This document shows, one piece after another, positions 12,687-20,195 of a DNA stretch of 27,996 nucleotides. The stretch lies in assembly GCA_964493205.1 (NCBI GenBank), contig CAZBMJ010000031.1, positions 1-27,996 on the forward strand, in the 5' to 3' direction. Source of the DNA: CAZBMJ01 sp964493205 (GTDB lineage: Bacteria; Myxococcota; UBA727; JABDBI01). How positions within the stretch are numbered: position 1 is the first letter of the stretch; each line of letters starts with the position of its first letter. Under the pieces are notes generated by a model. It saw only the letters and a list, made by a program, of their open reading frames with translations, had not been told where the DNA came from and did not search any database. Position numbers and translations under genes: made by a program.

Positions 12687-13106
12687 TTAATTTTGTTTTG
12701 TTGAAATTGGATTGAATATTTGATATATATCATAAAACCCTGATATATTAATAAACACACATCCTAAGTATCTAAGATGTGCTGTAACTGGGTGTATTTT
12801 GCCTTGTATCATATTTTTTAAGTAGCGTTTATCGGATTGTAATCTATCTTTAATTATTTTAGCATGGATATACTGATAATCATGCAACATAGCAAAAGGG
12901 TCTAGATCATTTATTATTTGAATATCTCTCACAATAGTGGCACCATCAAATTGTTTAGGACACTCACAAAAATAGTTGAAAGCTTTTTTAAAGCATTCAA
13001 TTTCTAAATAATCAAAATCATGATTTAACAACCATAATTCTAATAAGATTAAGTCTTGCTCTAAAGTATATGCGTTTTGAAAAAAGTATCTTGATGATTT
13101 AAACAT
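12687..13106 (-). CDS. Late protein with a phospholipase A2-like DxxAxxHDxxY motif
   Basis: 139 aa. Residues 68-78 read DPFAMLHDYQY, matching the D-x-x-A-x-x-H-D-x-x-Y active-site helix of phospholipase A2 domains such as those of parvovirus capsid proteins. Ahead of it is CPKQFDGATIVRDI, and a second HDFDY lies near residue 29, which may be chance. The rest is helical with several aromatic residues. A membrane-active virion enzyme would suit entry through or assembly on lipid, but the calcium-binding glycine loop of canonical enzymes is not evident, so the call is tentative. Overlaps the upstream gene by 8 bp. Confidence 0.5.
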   Translation of the reverse strand: MFKSSRYFFQNAYTLEQDLILLELWLLNHDFDYLEIECFKKAFNYFCECPKQFDGATIVRDIQIINDLDPFAMLHDYQYIHAKIIKDRLQSDKRYLKNMIQGKIHPVTAHLRYLGCVFINISGFYDIYQIFNPISTKQN

Positions 13107-13584
13107 TTATACCTATTGAAAATATTTGATTTATATTTATTTCTATTCCTAAAATTTGTGACAATACTGGTATAAATGTTTTTAATAACGAGTCTTTTCT
13201 TTCAAACACTTGACTTTTTCTACACGAAATAATAACCATTTCTTTTGTTTCTTCTGTAAAAAAATCCGAAATAGGTATTTGCTCTATAACATTAATAACT
13301 TGATCTTCTGTTAAACTTAATAACTTATAAACAGCTATCCAAAATTGACGTGATGTTAATTCGTTTGGTGTAATCGCTTCTTCGTAAGCTTCAACTTCTT
13401 CTGATGTTGCTCCTTCATAGTAAGTATTGCCATCAAACATACACTTGATGTATTTTTGTTGCTCTTCGGTTGGTATTACATCTGTAAGTTTCCATTTTTC
13501 AGAAATTTTTATATTTATAGGGTCTTCAAAAAAATCATCTGTATATACCGAAATTAGTATATTATTCTCTGTTAGTGATTTCAT
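13099..13584 (-). CDS. Phage late protein with a TSRQFWIAVYKL...IEQ motif
   Basis: 161 aa. The middle (ELTSRQFWIAVYKLLSLTED followed by QVINVIEQIP) resembles the short T-x-R-Q-x-R-L-A-L...V-x-x-x-I element in many phage proteins encoded near fibre or receptor-binding genes. The N-terminal half is acidic (TDDFFEDPINIKIS, EEVEAYEEAITP), and the C-terminus has IGIEINI-like beta character. It sits two bases downstream of the Cys-containing beta-rich protein at 13586-14194. A spike or fibre accessory role is inferred from order only. Confidence 0.55.
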   Translation of the reverse strand: MKSLTENNILISVYTDDFFEDPINIKISEKWKLTDVIPTEEQQKYIKCMFDGNTYYEGATSEEVEAYEEAITPNELTSRQFWIAVYKLLSLTEDQVINVIEQIPISDFFTEETKEMVIISCRKSQVFERKDSLLKTFIPVLSQILGIEININQIFSIGINV

Positions 13585-13585
13585 T

Positions 13586-14194
13586 TTATGTACTTCTTAG
13601 TGTTATGATAAATCCTATGTCTAAAGTGTGGACATTAAGTGTGTCCCTTACAGCTATTTGTAGAAATGAATATTCAAGAATGGGCAACGAGTGAGCATTA
13701 ATTGACAGATTTTCAAAACGGGTAAGGCAACCTAAGCTACCTGTTGTTGTAGCTAGAGTATCATTACTAATTAATACTTTATTATAGCGCAAATTAGTTT
13801 GCGCACCACCGCCTGATTCAGAACGTTGAATATAAAATTCAATATTAGAACTTGTAGTATTATTGGGCTTGTTCACTAAGTGAGCAATAATGCTATCAAC
13901 TATATAGCCACTAGGTATATTAATCATTGTTGCAAATACGTCAAAAGGAAACGCTGGCGTTGCTCCTGAACCGCATACCGCATTATTGCCAATATAATTA
14001 AAATTACCTACAGCAACATTACTACATTGCCACACATTAACAGGATTACATACAACTCTTTGGGGTGGGATTATTAGTGTTTGTTCTCTAGGTGGAATAC
14101 TTGGTAAATCCTGCAAGTCGTAATAACTGCGACTTGGTATTTGGTTAATGTTTGTGATACTATTACTATAAAAATCTTCTAAATTATTTTTCAT
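13586..14194 (-). CDS. Beta-rich late protein, candidate spike or minor capsid protein
   Basis: 202 aa with no signal or membrane segment. A Pro/Arg-rich N-terminal arm (SIPPREQTLIIPPQRVV) is followed by alternating strands from about residue 65 (NVAVGNFNYIGNNAVCGSGA; SGYIVDSIIAHLVNK; NIEFYIQRSESG) to the end (LDIGFIITLRST). Three Cys lie at about 49, 55 and 75. The flexible proline arm plus compact beta domain is what single jelly-roll spike or vertex proteins look like, but no family is recognised. It follows the membrane-anchored glycosidase gene and precedes the 161-aa gene. Confidence 0.55.
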   Translation of the reverse strand: MKNNLEDFYSNSITNINQIPSRSYYDLQDLPSIPPREQTLIIPPQRVVCNPVNVWQCSNVAVGNFNYIGNNAVCGSGATPAFPFDVFATMINIPSGYIVDSIIAHLVNKPNNTTSSNIEFYIQRSESGGGAQTNLRYNKVLISNDTLATTTGSLGCLTRFENLSINAHSLPILEYSFLQIAVRDTLNVHTLDIGFIITLRST

Positions 14195-14202
14195 AACTAA
14201 AA

Positions 14203-14904
14203 TTAACTAATTAAACTTTCAGCGTAACCTTTTATTTTACCAGCTTTATCTAAAGAATTGACCGTACGTCTAGCATTATAGAAATCCCAAGAAGCATCTG
14301 TTATATAGTTACCAAGTTTTTTTGTTGTAAACTTTCCTTCCATCATACCAACTACTATAATTTCAGCGGCATATTTAGGAATCATAGCCAAATCAGGGTT
14401 GTTATATAGATCTACTCCTAATAATTGACCAAAAGTTTTATAATTAAAATCCCAAGTTAATTGAGAAAAACCCCTGCCATAATACACTTGACCATTAACA
14501 ACTTTACCATAAGCTTTATTTTTAACGTGTAATCGTGCGGATGCATCATTTTTAGCAAATCCTTCACGCAACGGACTAAAACGACTCTCATGCCAAGCCG
14601 TAGCCAAAATATAAGCTAATTTAGCATTATCACAATCGCCATGTTTTTTAAAAGCATCTATAATTAATTTAATATTCGTTTGTTGTTCAACAGTTAAAGA
14701 TCCAAATGATTTTATTGATGACTGTATTATTTTTTGAGTTTCAACATTAATTGTGTTTCTAGAACTTAAAGACCTTACGCTACACATATTTGAACCACCA
14801 AAAACCCCACTTTTAGGCTTCATTGGTGCTTTTTTTAGGTTTTTATAGATATAGTATAAAGAACCGGCAATAATTAAACTAGAAATAATTTTTTTGTTAG
14901 CCAT
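14203..14904 (-). CDS. Membrane-anchored GH19-type peptidoglycan hydrolase (virion or lysis)
   Basis: 233 aa. Residues 5-21 (KIISSLIIAGSLYYIY) are an N-terminal membrane anchor. The domain from about 75 to 230 is lysozyme/GH19-like: YILATAWHESRFSPLREGF holds candidate catalytic Glu106 and Glu114, followed by YGRGFSQLTWDFNYKTFG (substrate groove), NNPDLAM and a C-terminal helix. It would cleave the glycan chain of peptidoglycan. A second GH19 protein is encoded at 18025-18699. This one sits among structural-type genes and overlaps the ATPase gene by 8 bp, so a virion-associated entry enzyme is more likely than the endolysin. Confidence 0.78.
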   Translation of the reverse strand: MANKKIISSLIIAGSLYYIYKNLKKAPMKPKSGVFGGSNMCSVRSLSSRNTINVETQKIIQSSIKSFGSLTVEQQTNIKLIIDAFKKHGDCDNAKLAYILATAWHESRFSPLREGFAKNDASARLHVKNKAYGKVVNGQVYYGRGFSQLTWDFNYKTFGQLLGVDLYNNPDLAMIPKYAAEIIVVGMMEGKFTTKKLGNYITDASWDFYNARRTVNSLDKAGKIKGYAESLIS

Positions 14905-15889
14905 TTTTTATTGTTTTTTGTGAATAAATGTTATAGTAAACACTATCAAAAGAAGTGTTTAAATAGCGGTTTTTGTTGTTGTAAACAAAGTTTTGTTTGT
15001 AATCATCAAACTTTTGAGTGAATAAAACCACGTCTGCATCAAATTGTGATTTAGACCCGCCACGCATACTGCCATTAGTGGTTTGTTGAAAGATGATTAA
15101 AAATAATTTGCCGTCATATTTTATTCTAAAATCTTTGTCAATTTCAAGGCTTTTATCTAGTTCTTTCAATTTTTGAAAACTATCAATTATAATAACATCA
15201 TTGTTTGCAATGGTTTTGTGAATAGTAGTTAAATCTTTAACAATAGGTACTTCTATATTATTGTATAGAGATGGCTTAATATACTCGTGAGCTTTGTCAA
15301 TATAAAGACTACTCTCTGGGTGCTCCTCAATTGATAAATGACCAACTTTATAGTTTTGAGCAAAGGCATTAATAAACTGAAAAGCAAAACGAGTTTTCAT
15401 TGAACCTTGGCCACCAGATAAAGTAATAACTACGCTTTCTTTTCTCTTAATTTCAATATTGCCCAAAAAGTCTGCAAAGTTATTGTTAGAAAGTCTGTAG
15501 AATTGTTTTTTTTTATTTAATTGATTTTTTATTAAATTTTGTAAGGAATTTTTTTTAACATCATGTATTACTGGTTTTTGCACAAAATTATTTTTTATTT
15601 TTGGTGCCGGGCTATTCTTAGCCTTTGGTTTTGAGGTTGGTTTTATTTTTGTAACAACTTTTTTTACTGATGATTTTTTAATTGGAGTATTTAAACCAAA
15701 ATAAACTTCTTCTTTAAAAGGTTGCTCTATCTCAATGATATATTTTTCACAATTGCAACTAATTGCCTGTTGTAGTTTGTGTACAACAGTCGTTTGGTTT
15801 TCCAATGATGCTATTTTGATAACTTCCAAGACTTCATCACGAGAAACCTCTTTTTTATTGAGATTATTTGCTAATTGTATGCTTTTCAT
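14897..15889 (-). CDS. RecA/RadA-like P-loop ATPase, candidate packaging ATPase
   Basis: 330 aa. Residues 1-150 are low-complexity and rich in Lys/Pro (KKSSVKKVVTKIKPTSKPKA). From 150 comes a RecA-fold ATPase: Walker A GGQGSMKT (159-166), where Met replaces the usual Gly before Lys; LSIEEHP (186-192), matching the catalytic Glu strand of RadA/DnaB; Walker B DVIIIDS (231-237); and QQTTNGSMRGGSKSQFDADV (268-287), like the RadA H-V-T-K...R-G-G segment. It is encoded among structural genes, and no terminase is present, so genome packaging is a reasonable guess; recombination or replication is the alternative. Four-base ATGA overlap with the M23 gene. Confidence 0.68.
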   Translation of the reverse strand: MKSIQLANNLNKKEVSRDEVLEVIKIASLENQTTVVHKLQQAISCNCEKYIIEIEQPFKEEVYFGLNTPIKKSSVKKVVTKIKPTSKPKAKNSPAPKIKNNFVQKPVIHDVKKNSLQNLIKNQLNKKKQFYRLSNNNFADFLGNIEIKRKESVVITLSGGQGSMKTRFAFQFINAFAQNYKVGHLSIEEHPESSLYIDKAHEYIKPSLYNNIEVPIVKDLTTIHKTIANNDVIIIDSFQKLKELDKSLEIDKDFRIKYDGKLFLIIFQQTTNGSMRGGSKSQFDADVVLFTQKFDDYKQNFVYNNKNRYLNTSFDSVYYNIYSQKTIKNG

Positions 15890-16359
15890 ATAAGTAAATC
15901 AGTTGGATTAATAAGTCTTTTATTGATCCTTGCTTCTATGTGGGCGTGTGGTGTCATTTTTGGACCAAACTTTTCACCAATATTTTCAGCTATTGCAATA
16001 ACTTGACCTGCAATTATTTTTGAACCAACGGCAATTGTAGGATTAACATAAAAAATTTTAATTTCTAAGTCTCCACTAGTTAAAACAATGCCATTAAATC
16101 TGTTATCATCAGCATAAGGACGGGCATAACGTTTAACAACACCATTAATTGGACTGTATATATATTCGCCTTTAGTTGTCACAATATCAACGCCTTGATG
16201 TGTTCCGTGAGTGCGTTTTGCACCAAAAGCACCAGAACCAAAAGCATCAATACCTCTTGTTTTTTGATTTTTAACAATTTTATGAAATTTAATTGAATGT
16301 TTCATATAATAAAAGGTAATTAAAGCTATTGAAAATATTATCAATACCTTTTTTTTCAT
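15886..16359 (-). CDS. Membrane-anchored M23 (LytM/lysostaphin-type) metallopeptidase
   Basis: 157 aa. The N-terminal segment KVLIIFSIALITFYYM (4-19) is a signal anchor. The catalytic domain has His54 and Asp58 (HGTHQGVDI) and the HxH pair His138/His140 (PHAHIEAR), the zinc ligands and general base of M23 endopeptidases, which cut peptide cross-links in peptidoglycan. The position often filled by an additional His after Y reads FYVNP here. The anchor and the late-operon position suggest a virion enzyme for local wall opening. Overlaps the ATPase start by four bases. Confidence 0.82.
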   Translation of the reverse strand: MKKKVLIIFSIALITFYYMKHSIKFHKIVKNQKTRGIDAFGSGAFGAKRTHGTHQGVDIVTTKGEYIYSPINGVVKRYARPYADDNRFNGIVLTSGDLEIKIFYVNPTIAVGSKIIAGQVIAIAENIGEKFGPKMTPHAHIEARINKRLINPTDLLI

Positions 16360-16362
16360 TTA

Positions 16363-16695
16363 TTAATACCCTAATAACTGCGTTACACCACCATCTTGAC
16401 TTGCAGCATACTCACCCCAGGCATCAAAATTTAAATAAACTGGTTCGGCAATTGCTGGGTTATCTTGTTGGTATCTTCTTAATGCTGGTTCATCAGTAAA
16501 TATATAAATAATACCGTTTTTAATAGTAAACCATTGTCCAGCAGAAGACACAAGTATTTTACCTTCATTAGCTTGTAAAAATGGTAATTCCTGCGGTTTT
16601 GTGGGTGTGGTGTTAACTGAAGCACCAAAAATTTTGTTTTTAAAAATAAAGCCTAAAGCAATTATTCCTCCGATAATTAAGATTTTTTTATTCAT
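16363..16695 (-). CDS. Small N-terminally anchored late protein
   Basis: 110 aa. MNKKILIIGGIIALGFIFKN is a short membrane segment flanked by lysines. After a Pro/Thr linker there is a compact domain (ELPFLQANEGKILVSSAGQW, then FTIKNGIIYIFTDEPALRRY). No family is recognised. The anchor-linker-small-domain build recurs in at least six neighbouring genes. Probably a membrane-associated virion protein; three bases upstream of the M23 gene. Confidence 0.62.
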   Translation of the reverse strand: MNKKILIIGGIIALGFIFKNKIFGASVNTTPTKPQELPFLQANEGKILVSSAGQWFTIKNGIIYIFTDEPALRRYQQDNPAIAEPVYLNFDAWGEYAASQDGGVTQLLGY

Positions 16696-16714
16696 GATTT
16701 TAAAATTTTATTGA

Positions 16715-17239
16715 TTAGTTTTTTACGTCTATGGTATAATATTCGCCTAAAGCATTCATCTCAACTTTCATTAAAAAAGAGTTAAGGTTCATTGATGATA
16801 ATTCGTTTATCATGTCTAAAATTTCAGGTAACATGCTTAACAAATTAAGTATAGAAATTTCAATTGGAATATTTTTTAATAACAATGCCCTGTTGTTTTG
16901 GATTTGAATATCTGATAAATAAACATTACTCTCGCCTAACTTTGTTTGTTTGTAATACAGAATTAAACGACTGATATTGACAACACCATAACCACTTATA
17001 TATAAGTTTTCATTACTAGGATTAAATAATTCTAAATCAATATTAAAACGTAAAAAACTATTTGCAATCCTAACATTTCTTATACCTTTCGGCGTAATCC
17101 GTAAATTAGAAAAAACCGTTATGGTTTGTTCCTGTTTATTTTTAGCCCATCTAAAAATGCCAAAAGCAACTAAAGCCACCGCCACGCTACTTGCAATAAG
17201 TATGTTTTTTGTTGAAAAAATTGATTTTTTAGCTGTCAT
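16715..17239 (-). CDS. Anchored protein with a LEA14-like (water stress) beta domain
   Basis: 174 aa. MTAKKSIFSTKNILIASSVA leads into a membrane segment (residues about 13-29) ending at RWAKNKQ. Residues 35-150 match the plan of LEA type-2 domains: NSFLRFNIDLELFNPSNENL, then YISGYGVVNIS and LLKNIPIEISI, an immunoglobulin-like fold. The motif KSIFSTKNILI is nearly repeated in front of the C-terminal anchor of the cassette protein at 26169-26633 (KSIFTPKNIVI). I infer a membrane-associated virion protein. Start overlaps the stop of the upstream lipoprotein gene by one base. Confidence 0.62.
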   Translation of the reverse strand: MTAKKSIFSTKNILIASSVAVALVAFGIFRWAKNKQEQTITVFSNLRITPKGIRNVRIANSFLRFNIDLELFNPSNENLYISGYGVVNISRLILYYKQTKLGESNVYLSDIQIQNNRALLLKNIPIEISILNLLSMLPEILDMINELSSMNLNSFLMKVEMNALGEYYTIDVKN

Positions 17240-17751
17240 TATGGTTTGAGTTTTATGATTAATCTAATGATGTGAAACAAAGTAAAACTGATACCTAGAC
17301 CAATTAATATTTTTTGCCATTTGGTTAAAATATTGGTGTAAACTGGCACTTTAACTGGGATTTCTTTAATTTTGTGTTTAATGTCTTGTATTTTTTCGGT
17401 TATGTTTGATGATGAGTTTTTCCATTGACGCATTTTGGCAATTATTTCAAGTTGTCTTTTGCTTTGATTGTATAAAATTGAATATTCATTATTGCCAGAG
17501 ATTTTAGAAAAATTAATTTGAGATAAAATTTTATTAATTTGTTCATCGCAAATTGAATCTTTAGCGTCATTAATGGCAATGATTATACTATCATCAATCG
17601 GCATGCTTACAATTTCCTTTTCTATGCGTGTAGTTTCAATTTTGAACGTGTCAATTTTTGTATTATATAAAAAATGAGGTTCACTAACTTGACTTGTTTT
17701 ACAAGCTGTTAATAAAAAAATGAAAACTAAAAACAAGGTATATTTATTCAT
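17239..17751 (-). CDS. Lipoprotein with C-terminal membrane helix: candidate unimolecular spanin
   Basis: 170 aa. The N-terminal signal MNKYTLFLVFIFLLTAC has a lipobox with Cys17 (LTAC), and the C-terminus has a transmembrane helix (KILIGLGISFTLFHIIRLII). Between them are about 125 mostly charged residues (EIVSMPIDDSIIIAINDAKD; KRQLEIIAKMRQWKNS). A lipid anchor at one end and a membrane helix at the other is the build of u-spanins, which bridge inner and outer membrane and fuse them in the last step of lysis. It lies directly after the holin-like gene (8-bp overlap), two genes after the GH19 gene. Structural lipoprotein is the alternative. Confidence 0.6.
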   Translation of the reverse strand: MNKYTLFLVFIFLLTACKTSQVSEPHFLYNTKIDTFKIETTRIEKEIVSMPIDDSIIIAINDAKDSICDEQINKILSQINFSKISGNNEYSILYNQSKRQLEIIAKMRQWKNSSSNITEKIQDIKHKIKEIPVKVPVYTNILTKWQKILIGLGISFTLFHIIRLIIKLKP

Positions 17752-18022
17752 CTGTGATACTAGCTTTTCTGAATGATTGACTATTATTTTTTATATATTT
17801 TTCTAATTCTTTAATTTTTATATCTTGCTTTTCAATTGTTTGTCTTAATTTTTGCAATTCTTTTTCTGTATGTATTACAAAATTATCATATACAACCTGC
17901 ATACTTGTAAGCGCTGTTGCTTCGGCTGTTTTAATTTGGGCTTTTCTACTATGCCAAGCAACATAAATGCTGACCAACGTAGTTGAACCAAAGATGTAAT
18001 TAAATATTTCTGCTAGTGTCAT
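17744..18022 (-). CDS. Holin- or spanin-like small membrane protein with coiled coil
   Basis: 92 aa. Residues 5-22 (EIFNYIFGSTTLVSIYVAWH) form one membrane segment. After RKAQIK comes a long amphipathic helix with heptads (FVIHTEKELQKLRQTIEKQD and IKIKELEKYIK). Short proteins of the form membrane segment, W-x-S-R/K, then coiled coil are common beside endolysin genes in Bacteroidota phages and are taken as holin or inner-membrane spanin subunits. It sits between the GH19 gene and the candidate spanin, completing a lysis cassette. Confidence 0.6.
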   Translation of the reverse strand: MTLAEIFNYIFGSTTLVSIYVAWHSRKAQIKTAEATALTSMQVVYDNFVIHTEKELQKLRQTIEKQDIKIKELEKYIKNNSQSFRKASITDE

Positions 18023-18024
18023 TT

Positions 18025-18699
18025 TTAAAGTTTTGATTTTTTGTAATACTTATAAATAAAATAGGTTGAAACGCTAACTAAAATGATTGTGCTTAAACCA
18101 ATTATATTTTTTTTTTGACCTAACAATAAATTTGCTAAGTCTAATTTTTTTAGTTGTGCAAGTTTATAAATTCTATCTGCCAAACCATTTGTTCCACCAT
18201 TCACTAACTTTGTAACTTCTGTAATATTATCTTGATCTGCGAAGCGGTTAATATTTCTGCTTTGCCAAAACCAACAGGCACTATCTAAAGCTACGCTAGG
18301 AGATAATAACAAATCAGGGTTTGAAACAACCTTGTTATTAGAAGCTCTTTCATAAGCCATATAATTTGACTTTCCCGTTAATTGAATAAAACCACGCCCA
18401 CGATAACGCCAACCATCGTCACTTAATTCATTACCGTTACCCATACGATTGGCATAAACTCTATTGGCGATAGCTTGCGGTTTGCGCGCATATTGATTGG
18501 CAGTTGTGGAATTAAAATATTTAGGAAAAATCTCTAAAAGTCTTGAAGCCGAATAATTTAAGTTTTCACTTACAGGTTTAAAATTGCTTTCATGGGCCAG
18601 TTGAGCAAAAAAATGAGCCATACGAAGCGGTGTATCAATTTTATATTTATTTAAAATTGATACAACATTTGGTATAGATGTGATTAATGCTAAGTTCAT
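18025..18699 (-). CDS. GH19 chitinase-type endolysin with C-terminal membrane tail
   Basis: 224 aa. A full GH19 glycoside hydrolase domain spans residues 1-190: MAHFFAQLAHESNFKPVSEN carries candidate catalytic Glu37 and Glu45, followed by LNYSASRLLEIFPKYF, YRGRGFIQLTGKSNYMAY and TKLVNGGTNGLADR, all hallmarks of phage endolysins of this family. Substrate: glycan strands of peptidoglycan. Unusual is the C-terminus, KKNIIGLSTIILVSVSTYFI plus YKYYKKSKL, a membrane tail normally absent from GH19 endolysins. With the next two genes it forms a lysis cassette, but the tail may mean attachment to the virion membrane. Confidence 0.86.
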   Translation of the reverse strand: MNLALITSIPNVVSILNKYKIDTPLRMAHFFAQLAHESNFKPVSENLNYSASRLLEIFPKYFNSTTANQYARKPQAIANRVYANRMGNGNELSDDGWRYRGRGFIQLTGKSNYMAYERASNNKVVSNPDLLLSPSVALDSACWFWQSRNINRFADQDNITEVTKLVNGGTNGLADRIYKLAQLKKLDLANLLLGQKKNIIGLSTIILVSVSTYFIYKYYKKSKL

Positions 18700-19088
18700 T
18701 ATATTTTTACTCGTTTTGGTTGGTTTTGGTTAAAATAATAAGCTACACCAGCCACAGGAATAAGCCACCATAACCAACTCATACTTTGTTTTGGTGATGG
18801 TTTTGGTTTTGTACCAATAATTGTTATTTCTTCGAGCGTAACATCATCAATTTGCATTTCTAGCGTACCACCTTGCAAAGCATTTGCAGGTGCTAAAATT
18901 GTTCTGAAACCTACAAATGACAATTGAATGGTCGTATTTGGTTGGATTGCGTTATTTTCTAACAAAAAAATACCATCAGTTCTCGTGATAGTTCCAATAG
19001 TTGTTGGTTCATTATTACTGTCTAAAACAACAATATTCACATCTTGTAACGGACCTATATCATCTATAATTTTACCAGATATTCTCAT
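18699..19088 (-). CDS. Carboxypeptidase-regulatory-like beta domain with C-terminal membrane tail
   Basis: 129 aa. Residues 1-90 follow the carboxypeptidase D regulatory-like fold found in many Bacteroidota surface proteins: RISGKIIDDIGPLQDVNIVV, GTITRTDGIFLLEN and IQLSFVGFRTI. A Pro/Lys linker (KPKPSPKQ) leads to the tail MSWLWWLIPVAGVAYYFNQN, a membrane segment with Trp at the interface, and a basic end. It is probably a virion surface or host-contact domain held in a membrane. Overlaps both neighbours by a few bases. Confidence 0.66.
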   Translation of the reverse strand: MRISGKIIDDIGPLQDVNIVVLDSNNEPTTIGTITRTDGIFLLENNAIQPNTTIQLSFVGFRTILAPANALQGGTLEMQIDDVTLEEITIIGTKPKPSPKQSMSWLWWLIPVAGVAYYFNQNQPKRVKI

Positions 19089-19549
19089 AATTGACCAGGG
19101 TATCTTAATCGTAAAGTGTTATATTTTTGAGAGTTCAACTCCTTGCTTAACCAATGTTTTAAATCAAAACTTTCTAAATCAAAACCCCAAACGGCATAAT
19201 TATTACCAGTCAAATTATTGTATTTTCTTTTATCAAAAGCCCTTACTACTTGACTAAATTGTTGAGCATTGACGGGCTGTAAAGCGGCAAAAATACCATC
19301 TTCACAATTTTTGTTACAAAAATCCCAAGTTCCCATATCTTTCATTGCTTCCCACAACGCATTAGCTACCGAATCGGCATTAAAAACATAAGGCGTAACG
19401 CCACCATTTCCAGTAGAACTTCCGTTACCAGTTGGATCAACAGAAACGCCTTGATTGTCTATTTTGCTACCAAAAATTAATTTATACAAAACAATAACAC
19501 CTAAGCCGATGCCACCGTATTTGAGATAGTTTTTTTCTTTAGTTGTCAT
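19085..19549 (-). CDS. Anchored helical-repeat protein (annexin-repeat-like), paralogue of the next gene
   Basis: 154 aa. MTTKEKNYLKYGGIGLGVIV and LYKLIF give a membrane segment (11-26), then a Gly/Ser/Thr linker (PTGNGSSTGNGGV), then a helical domain from about 55: ADSVANALWEAMKDMGTWDF, VNAQQFSQVVRAFDKRKYN, DLKHWLSKELNSQKYNTLRL. The helix layout resembles an annexin-type repeat (A-x-x-x-x-A-L...F-x-x-V-x-x-A-F...L-x-x-W-L...L). The protein at 19552-20040 has the same layout. Unknown role; a duplicated membrane-anchored structural protein. Confidence 0.58.
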   Translation of the reverse strand: MTTKEKNYLKYGGIGLGVIVLYKLIFGSKIDNQGVSVDPTGNGSSTGNGGVTPYVFNADSVANALWEAMKDMGTWDFCNKNCEDGIFAALQPVNAQQFSQVVRAFDKRKYNNLTGNNYAVWGFDLESFDLKHWLSKELNSQKYNTLRLRYPGQL

Positions 19550-19551
19550 TT

Positions 19552-20040
19552 TTAGAATACGTTAGGTAAAATAAATCTTAATTGCATTAATTCGTCTTGA
19601 CTAAATTGATCATTCAGCCACCAAACTAAATCTGTTTTGCTCGAAAAAGGATTAGCACCAGCACGATTGCCGAAAGCATTATACAAACGCACCCAACCAT
19701 TATAATTTAAGCCTGATAAGTTTTGAGAAACTGTATTAAAGTCATTGCCAAAACCATACAATGCCGCATAAATAGAATTCGCCCTAGTCTGTGCTTCTCC
19801 CTCGCTAATATTAGCAGGCTGTAAGTTTGAATTTCCTTCAATTTTTCTAAAACGTTTAACAAAACTTGTATATACAAAATAACCAACGCCACCTACTACG
19901 GCAAATTTTATCAAAAAAGGAATTACAGATGCCGTTTGTTTTACGATTTCTGAATTATTAATCTTATTTGATGCAACAACCGCCCCAGCTACTAATGCAG
20001 GGTTTCGTAAAGCAGATTTTTTGGTATATTTTATAGGCAT
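19552..20040 (-). CDS. Anchored helical-repeat protein, paralogue of the previous gene
   Basis: 162 aa. A long N-terminal segment includes ALVAGAVVAS and a clearer membrane helix FLIKFAVVGGVGYFVYTSFV (about 42-61), followed by basic VKRFRK. The C-terminal domain RANSIYAALYGFGNDFNTVS, NYNGWVRLYNAFGNR-like and LVWWLNDQFSQDELMQLRF matches the 154-aa neighbour helix for helix and again resembles an annexin repeat. The pair probably arose by duplication and may form one assembly. No family is assigned with confidence. Confidence 0.58.
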   Translation of the reverse strand: MPIKYTKKSALRNPALVAGAVVASNKINNSEIVKQTASVIPFLIKFAVVGGVGYFVYTSFVKRFRKIEGNSNLQPANISEGEAQTRANSIYAALYGFGNDFNTVSQNLSGLNYNGWVRLYNAFGNRAGANPFSSKTDLVWWLNDQFSQDELMQLRFILPNVF

Positions 20041-20042
20041 TT

Positions 20043-20195
20043 TTATATGAATTTTCTTAAAAAATCAATGTTTTGCAAAAATTTGTCAACGGCTTTTTCA
20101 TTTTGTAAAAATTCTTGCATTTTGTCTGTTTTCTGTTTTAAATCAATGGGGTTTTTCCCATTGATTTTGATTGAAATGTTAATTGTTTTTTCCAT
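20043..20195 (-). CDS. Very small late protein (50 aa)
   Basis: 50 aa: MEKTINISIKINGKNPIDLK followed by a helix QKTDKMQEFLQNEKAVDKFL. It fills the gap between two late genes exactly, overlapping the upstream gene by 17 bp and ending two bases before the next start. A beta-strand pair followed by an amphipathic helix could be a small capsid or scaffold-like protein; not recognised. Confidence 0.55.
   Translation of the reverse strand: MEKTINISIKINGKNPIDLKQKTDKMQEFLQNEKAVDKFLQNIDFLRKFI

Noticed and set aside
18928..19257. Rightward frame over the beta-domain and annexin-like genes
   Set aside because: Antisense to two recognisable proteins in a compact leftward operon.
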